A stretch of DNA of 64,000 bases from Styela clava (taxonomy: Eukaryota; Chordata; Ascidiacea; Stolidobranchia; Styelidae): contig NC_135254.1 in assembly GCF_964204865.1 (NCBI RefSeq), positions 10,669,001 to 10,733,000 on the forward strand, read 5' to 3'. Shown piece after piece: positions 10,100 through 21,283 of the stretch. A program made the position numbers and the translations under genes. Under the pieces are notes generated by a model, which worked only from the letters and a program-made list of their open reading frames with translations, searched no databases and was not told the origin of the DNA. Positions within the stretch are counted from its first letter, which is position 1; each line of letters starts with the position of its first letter.

Positions 10100-13000
10100 T
10101 TCCGCGGCTAATTATCTAACATTTCTAACTTTCTTAACCCGTACAATTCTGATTTAAATCCAAAAATTGAATAAAACGAGATTGATATATACCAGATAAG
10201 CAAAACTAACGACATAAACTTTCCATGACAATACTAAAACATCAAAAGCTATGAATCGATTAGATAACACTACTAAATATGTACAAAGCAAATAATACAA
10301 TTCATAATACTTTATGCAATACTTAGGAATGAATGATTTGATTGCCCACAATAGCACTAAATGTAATTATTCAAAAATCTTCGATATTATTTTCAGTACA
10401 CTGCAAATAATTATCAAATTTCTAGCCGCATTAATTTCAGTTTCAGAAGAGTAATGTAGATGAAACCCTAATTCGACTTGCCAGGATGAAATCATAAGCA
10501 ATATGATCTGACAGTTCTTACTATTCAATATTTAGGCGTAATATGAGTAATGAGGTTAACATTTTTACACATGTTAAAATAAAGCGTTTGTGGGGGACAG
10601 AAAGAGTAAAACTTACTGTCATGAGTTGGACATTTCCATAACCTTTTAGTTACAACGTTTTTAAATGACAGCAAAGAGATGATTAATGACGAATATGCTG
10701 CAGAAGAAGATACCTATTACAAAGCTAATTAGCAATGTTATAATATTATCTAGTCACTTATGTTCGTGTTATATATTGAGCAAACCTTATTCATACAGAA
10801 ACATAGTGGCATTTTAAAAAATGACAAAACTCGGATATCAAAATGTAAAAATTATAACAGAGTTGGCCCAATGCTATTTAGTTGAGATTTGAACGAAACA
10901 ATTAGTTTCTATCCTAAAAATAAATATATGTTTTATATTTTAATGTGAATAAAAATAATATCGTTTAGTGCCATTTCACACACATTTGGTTTTCATAAAT
11001 AAATAGTGAGAAATTGAAATTGCAAAACTCCTAAATGCAAGTATATACAAGTGTTATAGTGATCACTGACTCAGAGAAATCTTTATGCGGTAATGTAATC
11101 AATACGGATAAGTGTGTCTTTTGATGCATTATAATAAAACCGTTAAACTTGAGATGAGATAGCGGGTGCTACAGAATTTAGAGGTAATGTTAAAGACATA
11201 ATATATATAAGCAACGGCATTCTTGCGGTTTTGCAATGTTTAGGTACTGGGAATCAGAAATCGATTAGTTGGAGTTCAATTACGACAAAATAGCCTTTGG
11301 ATTCATCACTACAACATCGACAACAACAGTAATTTAGAAAAACGATTTATATGTTCATTTCGTGTTCATAATTTGCACGGGGCAATATTCAAATAACTAT
11401 TTTTGATTGTTACTTTAGATTTCAAGATTAGACACCGGGCTGTCATCATCTGCGTGCCAACAACAAACGGCCCGTCAGGCGATAATGTTACTTGAGCATA
11501 GCGATTAATTAGACTTCTTTTGTCACAATGACATATTCATCACCTTCGGGACCAATAACTGTCCTTTGTATTCTTTTCTGCCTTCGGACTGCCGTGGTAA
11601 GTAAATTTTTGGTGCTATCTAAACCTATATTCTGCAAATTTTTCAATTTATATTCACAGTATTGCAAAACTCTTACTTGTAAATTCCATGACACATAAGG
11701 TCCAGTAGAAAAAGAAGAATTGCATTTCTACCTTTACGTCAACATATATATTAAAATCTCAATAATAACTTGAAATCCCTTTTTATTTTGAACAACCAAT
11801 CAAAACTTTTGCGCACGTGTATCCAGCTCAAATCATTTTATCCAGCCTCCTACCAACCCTATCCAATCGTCTTATTTCACAGACCTACAAAATAATGCAT
11901 GTTCTGTTACTTCCCTGTATTGCCCTATTTTAAAGATATTAAAACTTTAATCCTCCTCAGCGATTAATGAACAGAATTTATGTATGCAAAATAGATATAT
12001 TTTTCATGAAATCTAGACATCCCACTCGTTTACATTATTTGTTTTGACGTGTTTTATATACGTTGTTTCTACATCACCACGCTTTCCTATTCTTGCTAAT
12101 ATACGTACATGCATGCAGCTATACGTTATGTTGTTTTGAGTCGATAAATTTATAACAAGACATTTACACAATTTGAATTATATGACAAAAAGATGGTGAA
12201 ACTTTCAGAGATCTTACAGTAAGTTTCTCATTGTTCAGACTTGTTCTGGCATATGTAACACCAAAGTAATCAATTGTATTGGTTGACAAGAGCCCTCTCC
12301 TAAATTTATTGTATGTTTTTCCACATATGTGACTTTTGGTTGAATACAACTATATAAAATTAAACTCAGTTACTTTGTAGCTCCATTCATGAATCGTGGT
12401 TGAGCCTAACAAATCTTGTAACATGGCCCTGATTAGGTAACAAAATTTGGACAAATAATAGCTGTGACCTCCAAGTCAGGAAGTTTGATTAAAATTTATA
12501 TCAATTTACAATGAAAGGTATATATGTGAAGGTAAACTAGTAATATATATTTGCGAAATGCGTTTTAAATTCAATGTTCGATAAAAAATAAATTCAAATT
12601 AGTTAGTAAAATTCTCTGACCAAGTTTATTGCATATATATATTTGAATAAATGTCAAATTCTAACACGATTGTCAGCTCTACCACTAGAGAATCAGATGA
12701 AATTTAGTTTTGCATATTTCATACCTTTATTGGGAGATTTGATAGACAAAACGGAAAAGCTAGATTTGATAAAAATACCCATCGATTAAATAAAATTGGT
12801 AGTGTAAATTTTTATAGATTGGAATGAAATACTGTTACTATGACGAAAAAGGCAATGCTATGCATGATTGAAAAGTATGGATTCAACTTTATTTATGGAA
12901 TCTGTAAATAAAATATAAAGCAGTATAAGGCAGAACAGCGTAACATATTCGAAAACTAAAAAATAGTCAAAATTTACGGTAAAAATAACTTGAAAAACCC

Positions 13001-13508
13001 TTCCAGATAACCAGACAAATGAATATTGTTCCCAATACATGTTTATATCATAGCATCAAAGTAGATATAGTTTGGTAAAGATTTAAACAACGAAGGCGTT
13101 TTGTCTAATAACCGATCCGGGTCCGATCTGTAAATAGTTAACCAAGTAATCATTGAAGTAATCAAATGTTTCATTGAAGAAGAATATCATGACAATTTTC
13201 TAAGTTTCGTTCACACCTTCAATGAAAATAACGCTTTGGTAAAGCAGTTTGAATTGGATTGTTCAAATTCATAATTATTTTACAAAATCAATAAAGTATA
13301 TTCATTGTGAATTTAACTTATATATTGGTACTAAGTTGATATTTTTGTCAGTTTTCTTTTGTAAATTGTCGACCTTGGGGCGAAGTTGTTGAACCTTCAT
13401 CATTTAATCAATTTAAAACAAACTTCAAATTTACTATCGTAAAGTTAATAATTGGTATTCGAAAATACCTTTTCAAAAAACAAAGCAGGAGCAGTTTATA
13501 GTCAACCC
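10100..13508. other. Spacer between R1 and R2 with a relic of the X receptor tail
   Basis: No complete gene is seen. Bases about 11515-11598 on the minus strand encode the last 28 residues of the X tail (ending DEYVIVTKEV). The rest of X, equal to about 37791-39922 of the second unit, is missing, and the flanks join at GCCGTGGT. The remainder aligns with 36274-37700 and 39923-41927 and is array spacer. A 60-residue open frame at 12164-12349 and a plus-strand exon-like frame near 13160-13272 are shared with the other unit but unrecognised. Confidence 0.5.
10180..10192 (-). promoter_or_regulatory. Possible TATA-like box upstream of R1
   Basis: On the minus strand GGTATATATC lies about 85 bases before the R1 start codon. 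The same string precedes R4 (near 49793-49803), and R3 has a TATATAT at a similar distance. The untranslated stretch just before each ATG, around CCGCGG, is also shared. No transcript data support it. Confidence 0.25.
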
Positions 13509-13725
13509 GGGGCGCTCCAGAGGTGTGTGTACCAATATGGAAGTAGTTAATTTTGTTCGCCTACTTTACATCAAGTTTTGTGAAGGTACTGAAACCTGTG
13601 GGCAAAGGGCATGTTAACTTGACTAACACAGACAATCCCAAGTTCGTAATACAAACAAATAAAAGGGAAATCGGGATAAAATTATGGCCTAACCCTAACC
13701 TGGTACACACACTACGGTAGTAGCC
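13509..13725. mobile_element. TIR MITE between R1 and R2
   Basis: The left side holds GTGTGTGTACCA and the right side its complement TGGTACACACAC, set in GGGGCGCTCC and CTAACCCTAACC contexts like those of the MITEs at 15046 and 60199. The same insertion lies at 41928 in the other unit, so it predates the duplication. The right end is imprecise. There is no coding capacity. Confidence 0.5.
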
Positions 13726-13805
13726 AACCAGATGTATAATATATTAGATAATCAACAGTTACTTCCAGAAGCAACATGGCTCGTAGTTAGGTAAGCATTA
13801 GTAGG

Positions 13806-13811
13806 TTTATT
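13806..13811 (-). terminator. Probable poly(A) signal of R2
   Basis: AATAAA on the minus strand, about 80 bases after the R2 stop codon. The same signal follows R4 at 43069-43074. Confidence 0.4.
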
Positions 13812-13891
13812 CATCAGTCTGAACCTGTTTTTCTGCTACTAATCCAATAAATATGTAATATTGATTATAGTTTAATTTAACTTTCCCATCC

Positions 13892-16800
13892 TTATTTAAT
13901 GTTGTCAATATTTGCATATGGATCATCGTTTACTTCAATGTCAGCCCCTTCGGCATCTCCCGTGACATCGGAATTCTGATCTGTTTCAGGTTTATTGATC
14001 GTTGCATAAGTTACTTCATTGAAGTTTGAAGAATCATCTTTTCTGGGTTTCTGTACAACAAGGGTCACTTTATTGTCGTCTCCATCTGAAGATGTTTCCT
14101 GTTTCACGGGTTCTTTCGATTTGGTCTTCTGCACGGTAGCGTAAGTCGGACTAGGCACTAGCTTTTCATCAAAAGAATTTTCTGGTTGCGACATTTTTTT
14201 AGAATCCTCAACATAGTGCTTTTGAACCGTTGCGTAAACCACAGGGGAGTTCTCGTCAGGGTAACCAGAAACATTACATTTTTCACTCATTTTTTGCTTA
14301 TCAACAACAGCGTATTGAGTTTCTGATACATCTGCCGCATCCAAATCTTTTGAGAATTTGGATACCTTTTTCGAATTTGTCTTGTTTACAGCAGTATATA
14401 AAGCATTGTCGTTGCCTTCTGTGGTCACATCGTTTATCTGATTCTGATGGTTATCGGCAATGGCGTAGAGGGAATCTTGCCCGTTTGATGAGTCAACTTG
14501 ATCTTCGGGTAAGAGAGAATTATTGTCTGCGTGTCCATCAGGGTTTGCAAACGTCTGATAACGAAGAGTTTCCGTATTTTGAGAATTGTCTCGACCTGAT
14601 TCCACATCTTCGGGATCTGTAGCAGTAAAACATGTTAGTGATATATATTAATATGAATCAGCTGTTTTGACACACTTGAAGCATTTTCGTTTGGAGGAGT
14701 TGGAAAATAGGTCGGAGCCATTCAGATTAACTGACTACATTTGGATACGGACTCATACACCCTATTACCTACTCGAGTTACTTATATTAATATAATAAAC
14801 CAAAACTGAATGCATGATGAAGTTCATTAGAAACAACAATTATGAATTGTTACTGGAAAGATTCTATTTAGTATAGGTTGGTATCGTTGCAACAGGTTGT
14901 GAGTTAAATGTAACATCTTATCTTGTTTTACGCTTCTCTGTGTAGTATTCCTATATGCTATATATTCTCAATATATTTCCCACAAAATCACTTTTTTCCC
15001 ATTAGGCATATAGCTCAAATAAGATAATCATATGTTGCACATTTTGGGGGCTCCCGAAGTATGCGAACCAAGATGGCGGACATCGGAATGTAATATGTGT
15101 ATTAGGTTAAGGTTAGGCCATAATATTAGGTATAAATACTACGGGAGGCTCTTGGCTAGTCTTCGAACTGATAATAGGACTAAAATGAGGAAAATTGGAA
15201 AAAAATTATCGCCTAACCCTAACCTGTTACCCATGTTACGTTCCGATGTCCGCCATCTTGGTTCGCATACTTCGGGAGCACCCCTTTTTGTTTGTCATAC
15301 ATTTACTAGCATGTGGTGGACAGTAAAGTATAAGAATTCATCAACGCAGGTAGAATACGTTGACGTAATACTTTAAATGAAGTTACATTAACTTACGATC
15401 TGACATTATATCTCTCGAATTAAGTTGATTTTCCATTTCTAAATCTTTATGGTAATTGCAACGATCTCCTGTGTTTATGATTCCGCGGCCTCTTCTGAAA
15501 GCAAAACTTTAGATTGTATGCATTCTCGGTGAAATGAGTAAACCCTTAAAAAGATATTTGGTATTTTTTCACTATTCATAAAAGATGTAATGTCATAATG
15601 TTGGGTATATTACCTTTTTTTGAGTTGCTTTGAAAGTATAAAAACAATGATAAGCGCTAAAAGAAGACACCCTCCGATAGTTCCCACGACTGGTCCAATG
15701 ATTGATGTTTGTGCAGCGGGTGTAAATGAACGAAGAATTCCAATCGTCGAAATGTCAGGAATTTCTGTGTGAGATAATATAGGAATTAATATCAGTACAA
15801 TATAAATGATCAGAAATCTAATTTAATACATTATGTTCATTTAACACATTTTTGCGAGCTGAAATTGAATTTAAAATATTTTGCAACGCTCACATTTGAA
15901 AATTAATCGTACGAAAGTTATTTGACTGCTTCATCATGATGTTATACATTTGAACATTCTAATTGGTCTTTTGATCGATGAACAAATGTTGGCCACGTTC
16001 TCGCGTGCATTTTAATAAATGACTCAATTGTAGAAAAGGTGAAACTGATTGTATAAACTTATTATTTGTTATGGCAATGCTGTTATAATCATCCCACGTT
16101 ACGTTTGTTGAAATTATTTGAGTTTGGTTTAAGGAGGATTTTGTCAATATTAACTCTGATCAAATATAGATTGTTGCTTTCATGCAGCTACTAGTATAGG
16201 ATCAAGCCATAAAATTATAAATTGCTGTTATTTTGCGCGTTGCGTGTTGATTGCTACTAGATTCTGGATTGGTAATGACTGTAGAATTCTGCTCAAAGCA
16301 TGTAGTGGCGGCAGTAGACGTAGAATCAGTGTTTGTGGGAGTAGAATCAGATTGAGTAATTCTTCCGGTGGTTGTTTTCATTACCGTTGTTGCTGTAGAC
16401 AAAATTGGCGATGTGACTTCACAATTATTTCATTGACTCGTTTCGTACGTTGATTGTATAATTGTACTTGTAGGGATAGTGGTTTCCAGTGAGCTACTTG
16501 GTATTTCACCGCTACCGAAAGTTGTCATTTCACTTGCCGTCGTCGTCCTCTTCTCATTTATCTGTGTGAGAGACATGGTTGAAGGCCCTGTAATCATCGT
16601 GCTTTCCGTATTAAAAACGTGGCTGTTCGGCGATCTGGATAGTTGAATGGGTAAAAATTTATGCCCGTTCCTTCAGTGCTATTAATTTTAAATTAAGATG
16701 TGAATTAAAAAGTCACTGTCGTCATTTGGTCTTCTTCCGTGCCTGCAAATGAAGAAGAAGTGCCTTGCAAGTTAAAGTTTGCGTTTGCCACAACATACAC

Positions 16801-18738
16801 ACCGGTAGTCATGGTAGTCATTACTTCGGTGGGTTCTTCGTTTGTTGACGAGGTGGTTAACTCATCAGCAGTTGTAGTTAATGGAGATGTTGTTTCCGCA
16901 ACAGTAGTGGTATAACAAGTTGGGTCTTTTGTACAATTTGCAGTCTGTTAAAAATATTAAATCAAACTAAAAGAAAATTGAAATTGATCAGTATAATTAC
17001 AATTCCCAAGCATGGCTTTAAATGGCAAAAGTTTCTGTAACATACCCAGAAAGCATTAATATTTTCAATATACACAGGTTATGATATACAATAGTATCAC
17101 TCTGATTCTTCCACCGCCAAAACGATTTGATCATGCCGTGGAAATAAGTTCTACGCTATACGCTATATTATTTTGAGGTTCAAGATCATCTCTAACATGC
17201 TAAAGTAGATTATTCCGAATGAAGAATGCCATCACTTTATAACGTGGTTACTCGAGAATGAAAAACTATCATTCATTATAGCTGTGTATAAATTTGACAT
17301 TGAGTTCAATCTACACTGCAGTACAAAATTGCAGATAAAATAAACAACCACGACGACAAGAAAATTATAAAATGTACACATTAAATATTTAGCTTCTTCA
17401 TACCTCATTGTGACTGCCAACGCAGGCATCGGGCCCTGTTCGCGGAGAATTGATGCAAGTGCGATTTCTCAATTTGATTATGGTTGAGCAGTTACATTCA
17501 CTCCAAGAAGACCAGGTTCCCCAGTATTTACCTATATTGGAACTGTTATTTTTTATAAATGCAATCAGCTAGATAGTAATATACCTAAATATACAATGGG
17601 GGTGGTTCAGCAAAGTTCGCATTGACTATGAAGTCAATGTCATTAAAATATATAAATATTTATTTGTATAAAGAAATAGGAATTGAGTGGCAAATTTAGT
17701 ATACATTTATTACAAACAAAGTTTTTTACCGATTACTCGTTGACAGACAAATCCAGTTGGCGAATTCTTAGCGCATTCGACGTCATACCACGGTAGATTT
17801 GCAAAATACGCGTTAAACCACCCCATAGCAACACACGGTTCAGGTTTATCACTAGACGGTTCTCCTGAGTTCCAGTTAGTGTAAGTTAGTTCCGAATTGT
17901 CATTCCATATGAAGGTATTGTTTGTGCCAACTTCCTTTAATCCAATATAAAATCCATAGGGTTGTCCTGTAGACAATAAAATGCTTTAAAGCAGAATTTC
18001 CCAAACTGGGGTCTTTTAGCTAAATTGAGCAGTAAAAGCATTAATGACGTGTGTGTTGCTGCATTAATGAAACATTATCCTTCCTCATCTTTCCTCCTGG
18101 TTAGATACATAAATTGATGCGGCATATGATAGGGGTCCGACAATACTAAGATTCACAAATAGGGGTACGCGACTTAAAAAGTTTGGGAAACCCTGCTTCA
18201 GATTAATGGAAAGTGATGTAAGGTTGTATGTAAACATGGCTGGTTAGGACTGTTGGACATAATTGAAAAGAGGTGCAAATATGTAAAGACTGACGAATTC
18301 TCAGACAAACGTATTGAGAATTCTAACCCAAATCACGAAACGCATGAACAAAGATAAAGACCATAATGTTAAATAACCTTAAGCAAATTCATTTCGGGAT
18401 TTGAGGTAAAACGTGAAATGTCCTGTTTACCTGAGGTAGCTGAGACTTGATTCTGAATAAACGTTTGAATCTCGCTAGTTTTTATCATTGCCATCTCACC
18501 ATCATTGTTTTTACAGAATGTTTCACCATCAGCATATGGTTTTATATCTTTTTCTCCAGATACGTAGTATTGGTAACTTCCAAATGCATTCCAATTACCT
18601 CTACCTTGTCGTAAAATAAAGAGTTTATGAATGAGCACATAACTTGAAAGACATGATATATAATAGATACCAACCTGCGCTAACGACAGCAATCATCCAA
18701 GCAAATAATCCAATGTATATAATAGGTTTCTTATTCAT
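13892..18738 (-). CDS. R2: CLECT-TSP1-mucin stalk receptor with ITIM/ITSM-like tail
   Basis: Eight exons: 18675-18738, 18431-18604, 17730-17966, 17404-17531, 16743-16944, 15614-15764, 15397-15494, 13892-14616, totalling 593 codons without a stop. Order: signal peptide 1-21, CLECT 22-158, TSP1 159-201, Thr-rich stalk 202-268, membrane helix about 291-313, cytoplasmic tail to 592. The tail has VVYATV and VTYATI, which fit the ITIM pattern, TQYAVV, which fits the ITSM pattern, plus ALYTAV, PTYATV, SLYAIA and DPYANI. ITIM families recruit SHP-type phosphatases once phosphorylated, so an inhibitory role is inferred. The stalk exon uses a GC donor where R4 has GT. A further Thr-rich exon (16202-16586) is skipped because it contains a stop. 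Upstream it is divergent from vWFA-B. Family assignment is firm; the ligand is unknown. Confidence 0.8.
15046..15285. mobile_element. TIR MITE in the R2 tail intron
   Basis: It opens with GGGGGCTCCCGAAGTATGCG and closes with its complement; the inverted repeats extend about 40 bases through CCAAGATGGCGG. The interior carries CTAACCCTAACC. A relative lies at 60199-60436. R4 lacks it at the equivalent site near 44305. A 114-residue open frame crosses the element but is only a by-product of the palindrome. Confidence 0.8.
16202..16586 (-). pseudogene. Second Thr-rich stalk exon of R2, broken
   Basis: Behind a TTACAG acceptor an open, Ser/Thr-rich frame continues the stalk in the correct phase, then meets TGA at 16430-16432, where R4 reads GGA. 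R4 keeps the frame open (45266-45639) but its acceptor is one base shorter, which puts the exon out of phase. I see no donor at the 3' end in either gene. It may once have lengthened the mucin stalk or served as an alternative secreted terminus. Confidence 0.45.
17992..18195. mobile_element. hAT-type MITE in R2 intron 2
   Basis: Ends are CAGAATTTCCCAAACTGGGG and AAGTTTGGGAAACCCTG, flanked by CTTTAAAG and CTTCAGAT. It lies at the same place as the R1 and R4 copies but is internally shorter than R1's, about 204 bases. It is therefore an ancestral insertion. Confidence 0.75.
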
Positions 18739-19916
18739 TTCCGCGGCTAAATATATAACATTTCTAACTTTCCCCATAACATTACAATTTGAATACGAAA
18801 ATGGAAATAAAACAAGAATGGTGTGTATTTGCGAGCTGAGAACGTTTTCATCTTCTTCATCAAAAAATGAGAATATTTAAAATAGTGTTTGGTTAGGTTT
18901 GAAAACAACTAACAAAAAATTTGTCTATATATTGTGAATTAACGCTCTGACCGTGAATGCAGCTATGTATTTATTCAGCAGAGAACCCTGCGGAAAACTA
19001 ACGACATGAACTTTTCTTGACAATATTAAAACATCAAAAGCTATGGACCGATTATATACCACTACTAAATTTCTTCCAAAGCTAATAATACAACTTTATG
19101 CAATACTTATGAATGGGTGATTTGTTTGCCCACAATAACATTGAATATAATTATTCGAAAATCTTCGATACTATTTTGAGTACACTGCGACTAATTATCA
19201 AATTTCTATCCACATTACTTTCAGTATCAGAAGAATGATGCAGCTGAAACCTTAATTAGACTCGCCAGGATGAAATTATAAGCAATATGATATAGCATTT
19301 GTTAGATCAGTCAGTTAGATCTGACAGTTCTTATCTTACAATAACTAAGTCTAATATGAGTAATAAAGGTAATATTTTTATAAATGAAAACATAAATAAA
19401 ATTTTTGTGGGGGACAGAATGAAACTTCCTATTACGAGTGGGATGTTTCAATAACCTTTAAAGAAAAGATTAACGACGAATATGCTTCAGAAGACGAAAC
19501 CTATTACAAAGCTACTTAGCAATGTTATAGCATTATTCAGTCACTTATGTTCGTGTTATATATTGAGCAAAGCTTATTCATATAGAAACATCGTGGCATA
19601 TTAAAAACTGATAACACGCAGATATCGTATTGTGGAAAATTAACAGGGTTGGCCTAATACTATTTATTGGAATTTCTACGCAACAATTAGTTAATATTCT
19701 GAAAATACCTGAATTATATTTTAATATACGAATTGTTTCGAATATTGGCCGAATTGTTTTCATATGATATTCTTGATTCTGGTTTCACCAATCAAATCAA
19801 TTTATTCGCCTATGTTGAAAATAATATTTTTTCATCGTCTGTTCGTCCTTGTGGTATATGACTAGGAACTCACAAAATAAATATTATTCATTTCACTACT
19901 GACACATATAAACACT

Positions 19917-19997
19917 TGAATGAATGAATGAATGAATGAATGAATGAATGAATGAATGAATGAATGAATGAATGAATGAATGAATGAATGAATGAAT
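19917..19997. repeat. GAAT tetranucleotide microsatellite, about 20 units
   Basis: An uninterrupted run of TGAA repeats over 81 bases in the shared upstream region of R2 and vWFA-B. The paralogous place near 50640 has a single ATGAAT-like unit, so the expansion is specific to this copy. Confidence 0.95.
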
Positions 19998-20028
19998 AGC
20001 TTGTTTGCTACATTGATTGGCTCATTAA

Positions 20029-20220
20029 TTGCGCTTTGACTTCTACTGCAGAAGCAAGGATAACCATTACTATGGCCTTCTTACTAAGGAAATGCATGTC
20101 GAGAAAACAACAACGGAGAATATGACTAATCTAAGCAGAACGAAGATGGAAATGACACGTACCACAACTATTAGAATAATACATGAACATCATGACAACT
20201 TTATAAGCAAAGCCAAGTAA
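20029..20220 (+). other. Exon-like open frame, unrecognised
   Basis: A 63-codon frame rich in Thr, Glu and Lys ends in TAA. The matching stretch of the other unit (about 50705-50895) is highly similar but carries a two-base length difference and an internal TAA. It could be the last exon of a lost gene or simply spacer. No domain is visible. Confidence 0.2.
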
Positions 20221-20718
20221 AGCGATGAATATTGTGGGCTATACTAGAGTTTTAACCTAATAAATGTACAGTAATCTCTTGTGACCGACTGCTGTGCTAT
20301 CGTAAATGGCAGAAGGATTATTGAACCATTATTAAAAATACATTATTTGATATTTGTAAGAAAACTATTCATTTATGAAATAATAAATCCATGAGATTAG
20401 ATCAATTGCGTCTTGTGGAACAAAAAACAACAACATAAAATTCAAAAATCTGTGTTGAAATAAATGAACGATTGTTGGTAAATGAGATGAATTCAGGTTT
20501 TAAGTTTCACACAAAAAATTTAAATTATATGTAACAACATGATTTCTCGAATATCATTCTTTCTCTTGAGGGGTGTAATTAGACACTTTTATTTTCCATT
20601 GCAGAAATGAGTGTAACATTACGATGATGACTTGTGCAACAAACACTATTTTCTGAGAGTAAATGTGTGAGCTACATATTTGATTCAAAATTTACGATTA
20701 AATATTGTAAACTGTATT

Positions 20719-20934
20719 TTAGAGATAAAATAAGTAAAATAACTGTTAACGTTCTGGCATTTGCGAAAATGATTCACTGGAATAATTAGTCATAAAAAAC
20801 GAACCTTGGTGATCCCCTCGCATTTAATTGAGTTAGATAGTTAAATCTGTATTCAATTTGCATTTGTTCGTTTATCATTGCATCTTAGCCACCTGTGTTG
20901 TATATTTGGAAGATATGAGCATTTCGCACTGTGA
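20719..20934 (+). repeat. vWFA-upstream block, copy 1 of 3
   Basis: About 215 bases ending roughly 350 bases before the vWFA-B start codon. The same block precedes vWFA-C (51481-51693), and an inverted copy follows vWFA-B (28401-28612). It may contain promoter sequence. Confidence 0.6.
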
Positions 20935-21283
20935 GTAAATATCCTCAATCGAAATTAGTATAGCGATACCAAGCAGTGTTATGTAATTGGGGCATTGGCG
21001 TATGTATCAAGCGCACGTATTTAACTTATCTATTACATATGCCTGAAATTATACATATTTTAAATTTCAATAAAATATGAATAAATTAATATACTAGTGG
21101 CAGAAGTAACTGAATGTCAAGTATTTATCAATTCTTTGGAAAAGTTTCTTTAAAATGTTTTGGTATTTTTATTAGTCATTTTGTTTAACACTTTTTTCAT
21201 AGCTAATCTTTTTTACTGCTAGTTACGTCCGCAAAGCGTTACAATCTATATTTGAATTTTGTCAGCTTATATGATTCAGAAGA

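Larger units (their letters stand above)
18739..21283. other. Shared upstream region of divergent R2 and vWFA-B
   Basis: The two genes face away from each other across about 2.5 kb, as do R4 and vWFA-C across 49720-52035, so promoters of both should lie here. It holds the GAAT microsatellite, a short plus-strand frame at 20029-20220, and the block at 20719-20934 that recurs inverted at 28401-28612. I cannot place a transcription start. Confidence 0.4.

Noticed and set aside
12164-12349. 60-codon minus frame repeated at 40491-40673
   Set aside because: The two versions differ by seven residues and a codon deletion, with almost every base change altering the protein, which looks neutral. No splice or start context.
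15032-15376. 114-codon plus-strand frame
   Set aside because: It runs through both arms of the palindromic MITE and matches no paralogue, because R4 lacks the element.
20029-20220. Conserved protein-coding exon upstream of vWFA-B
   Set aside because: The counterpart near 50705-50895 has a frame-breaking length change and a stop, so coding conservation is not supported; listed only as an unrecognised frame.
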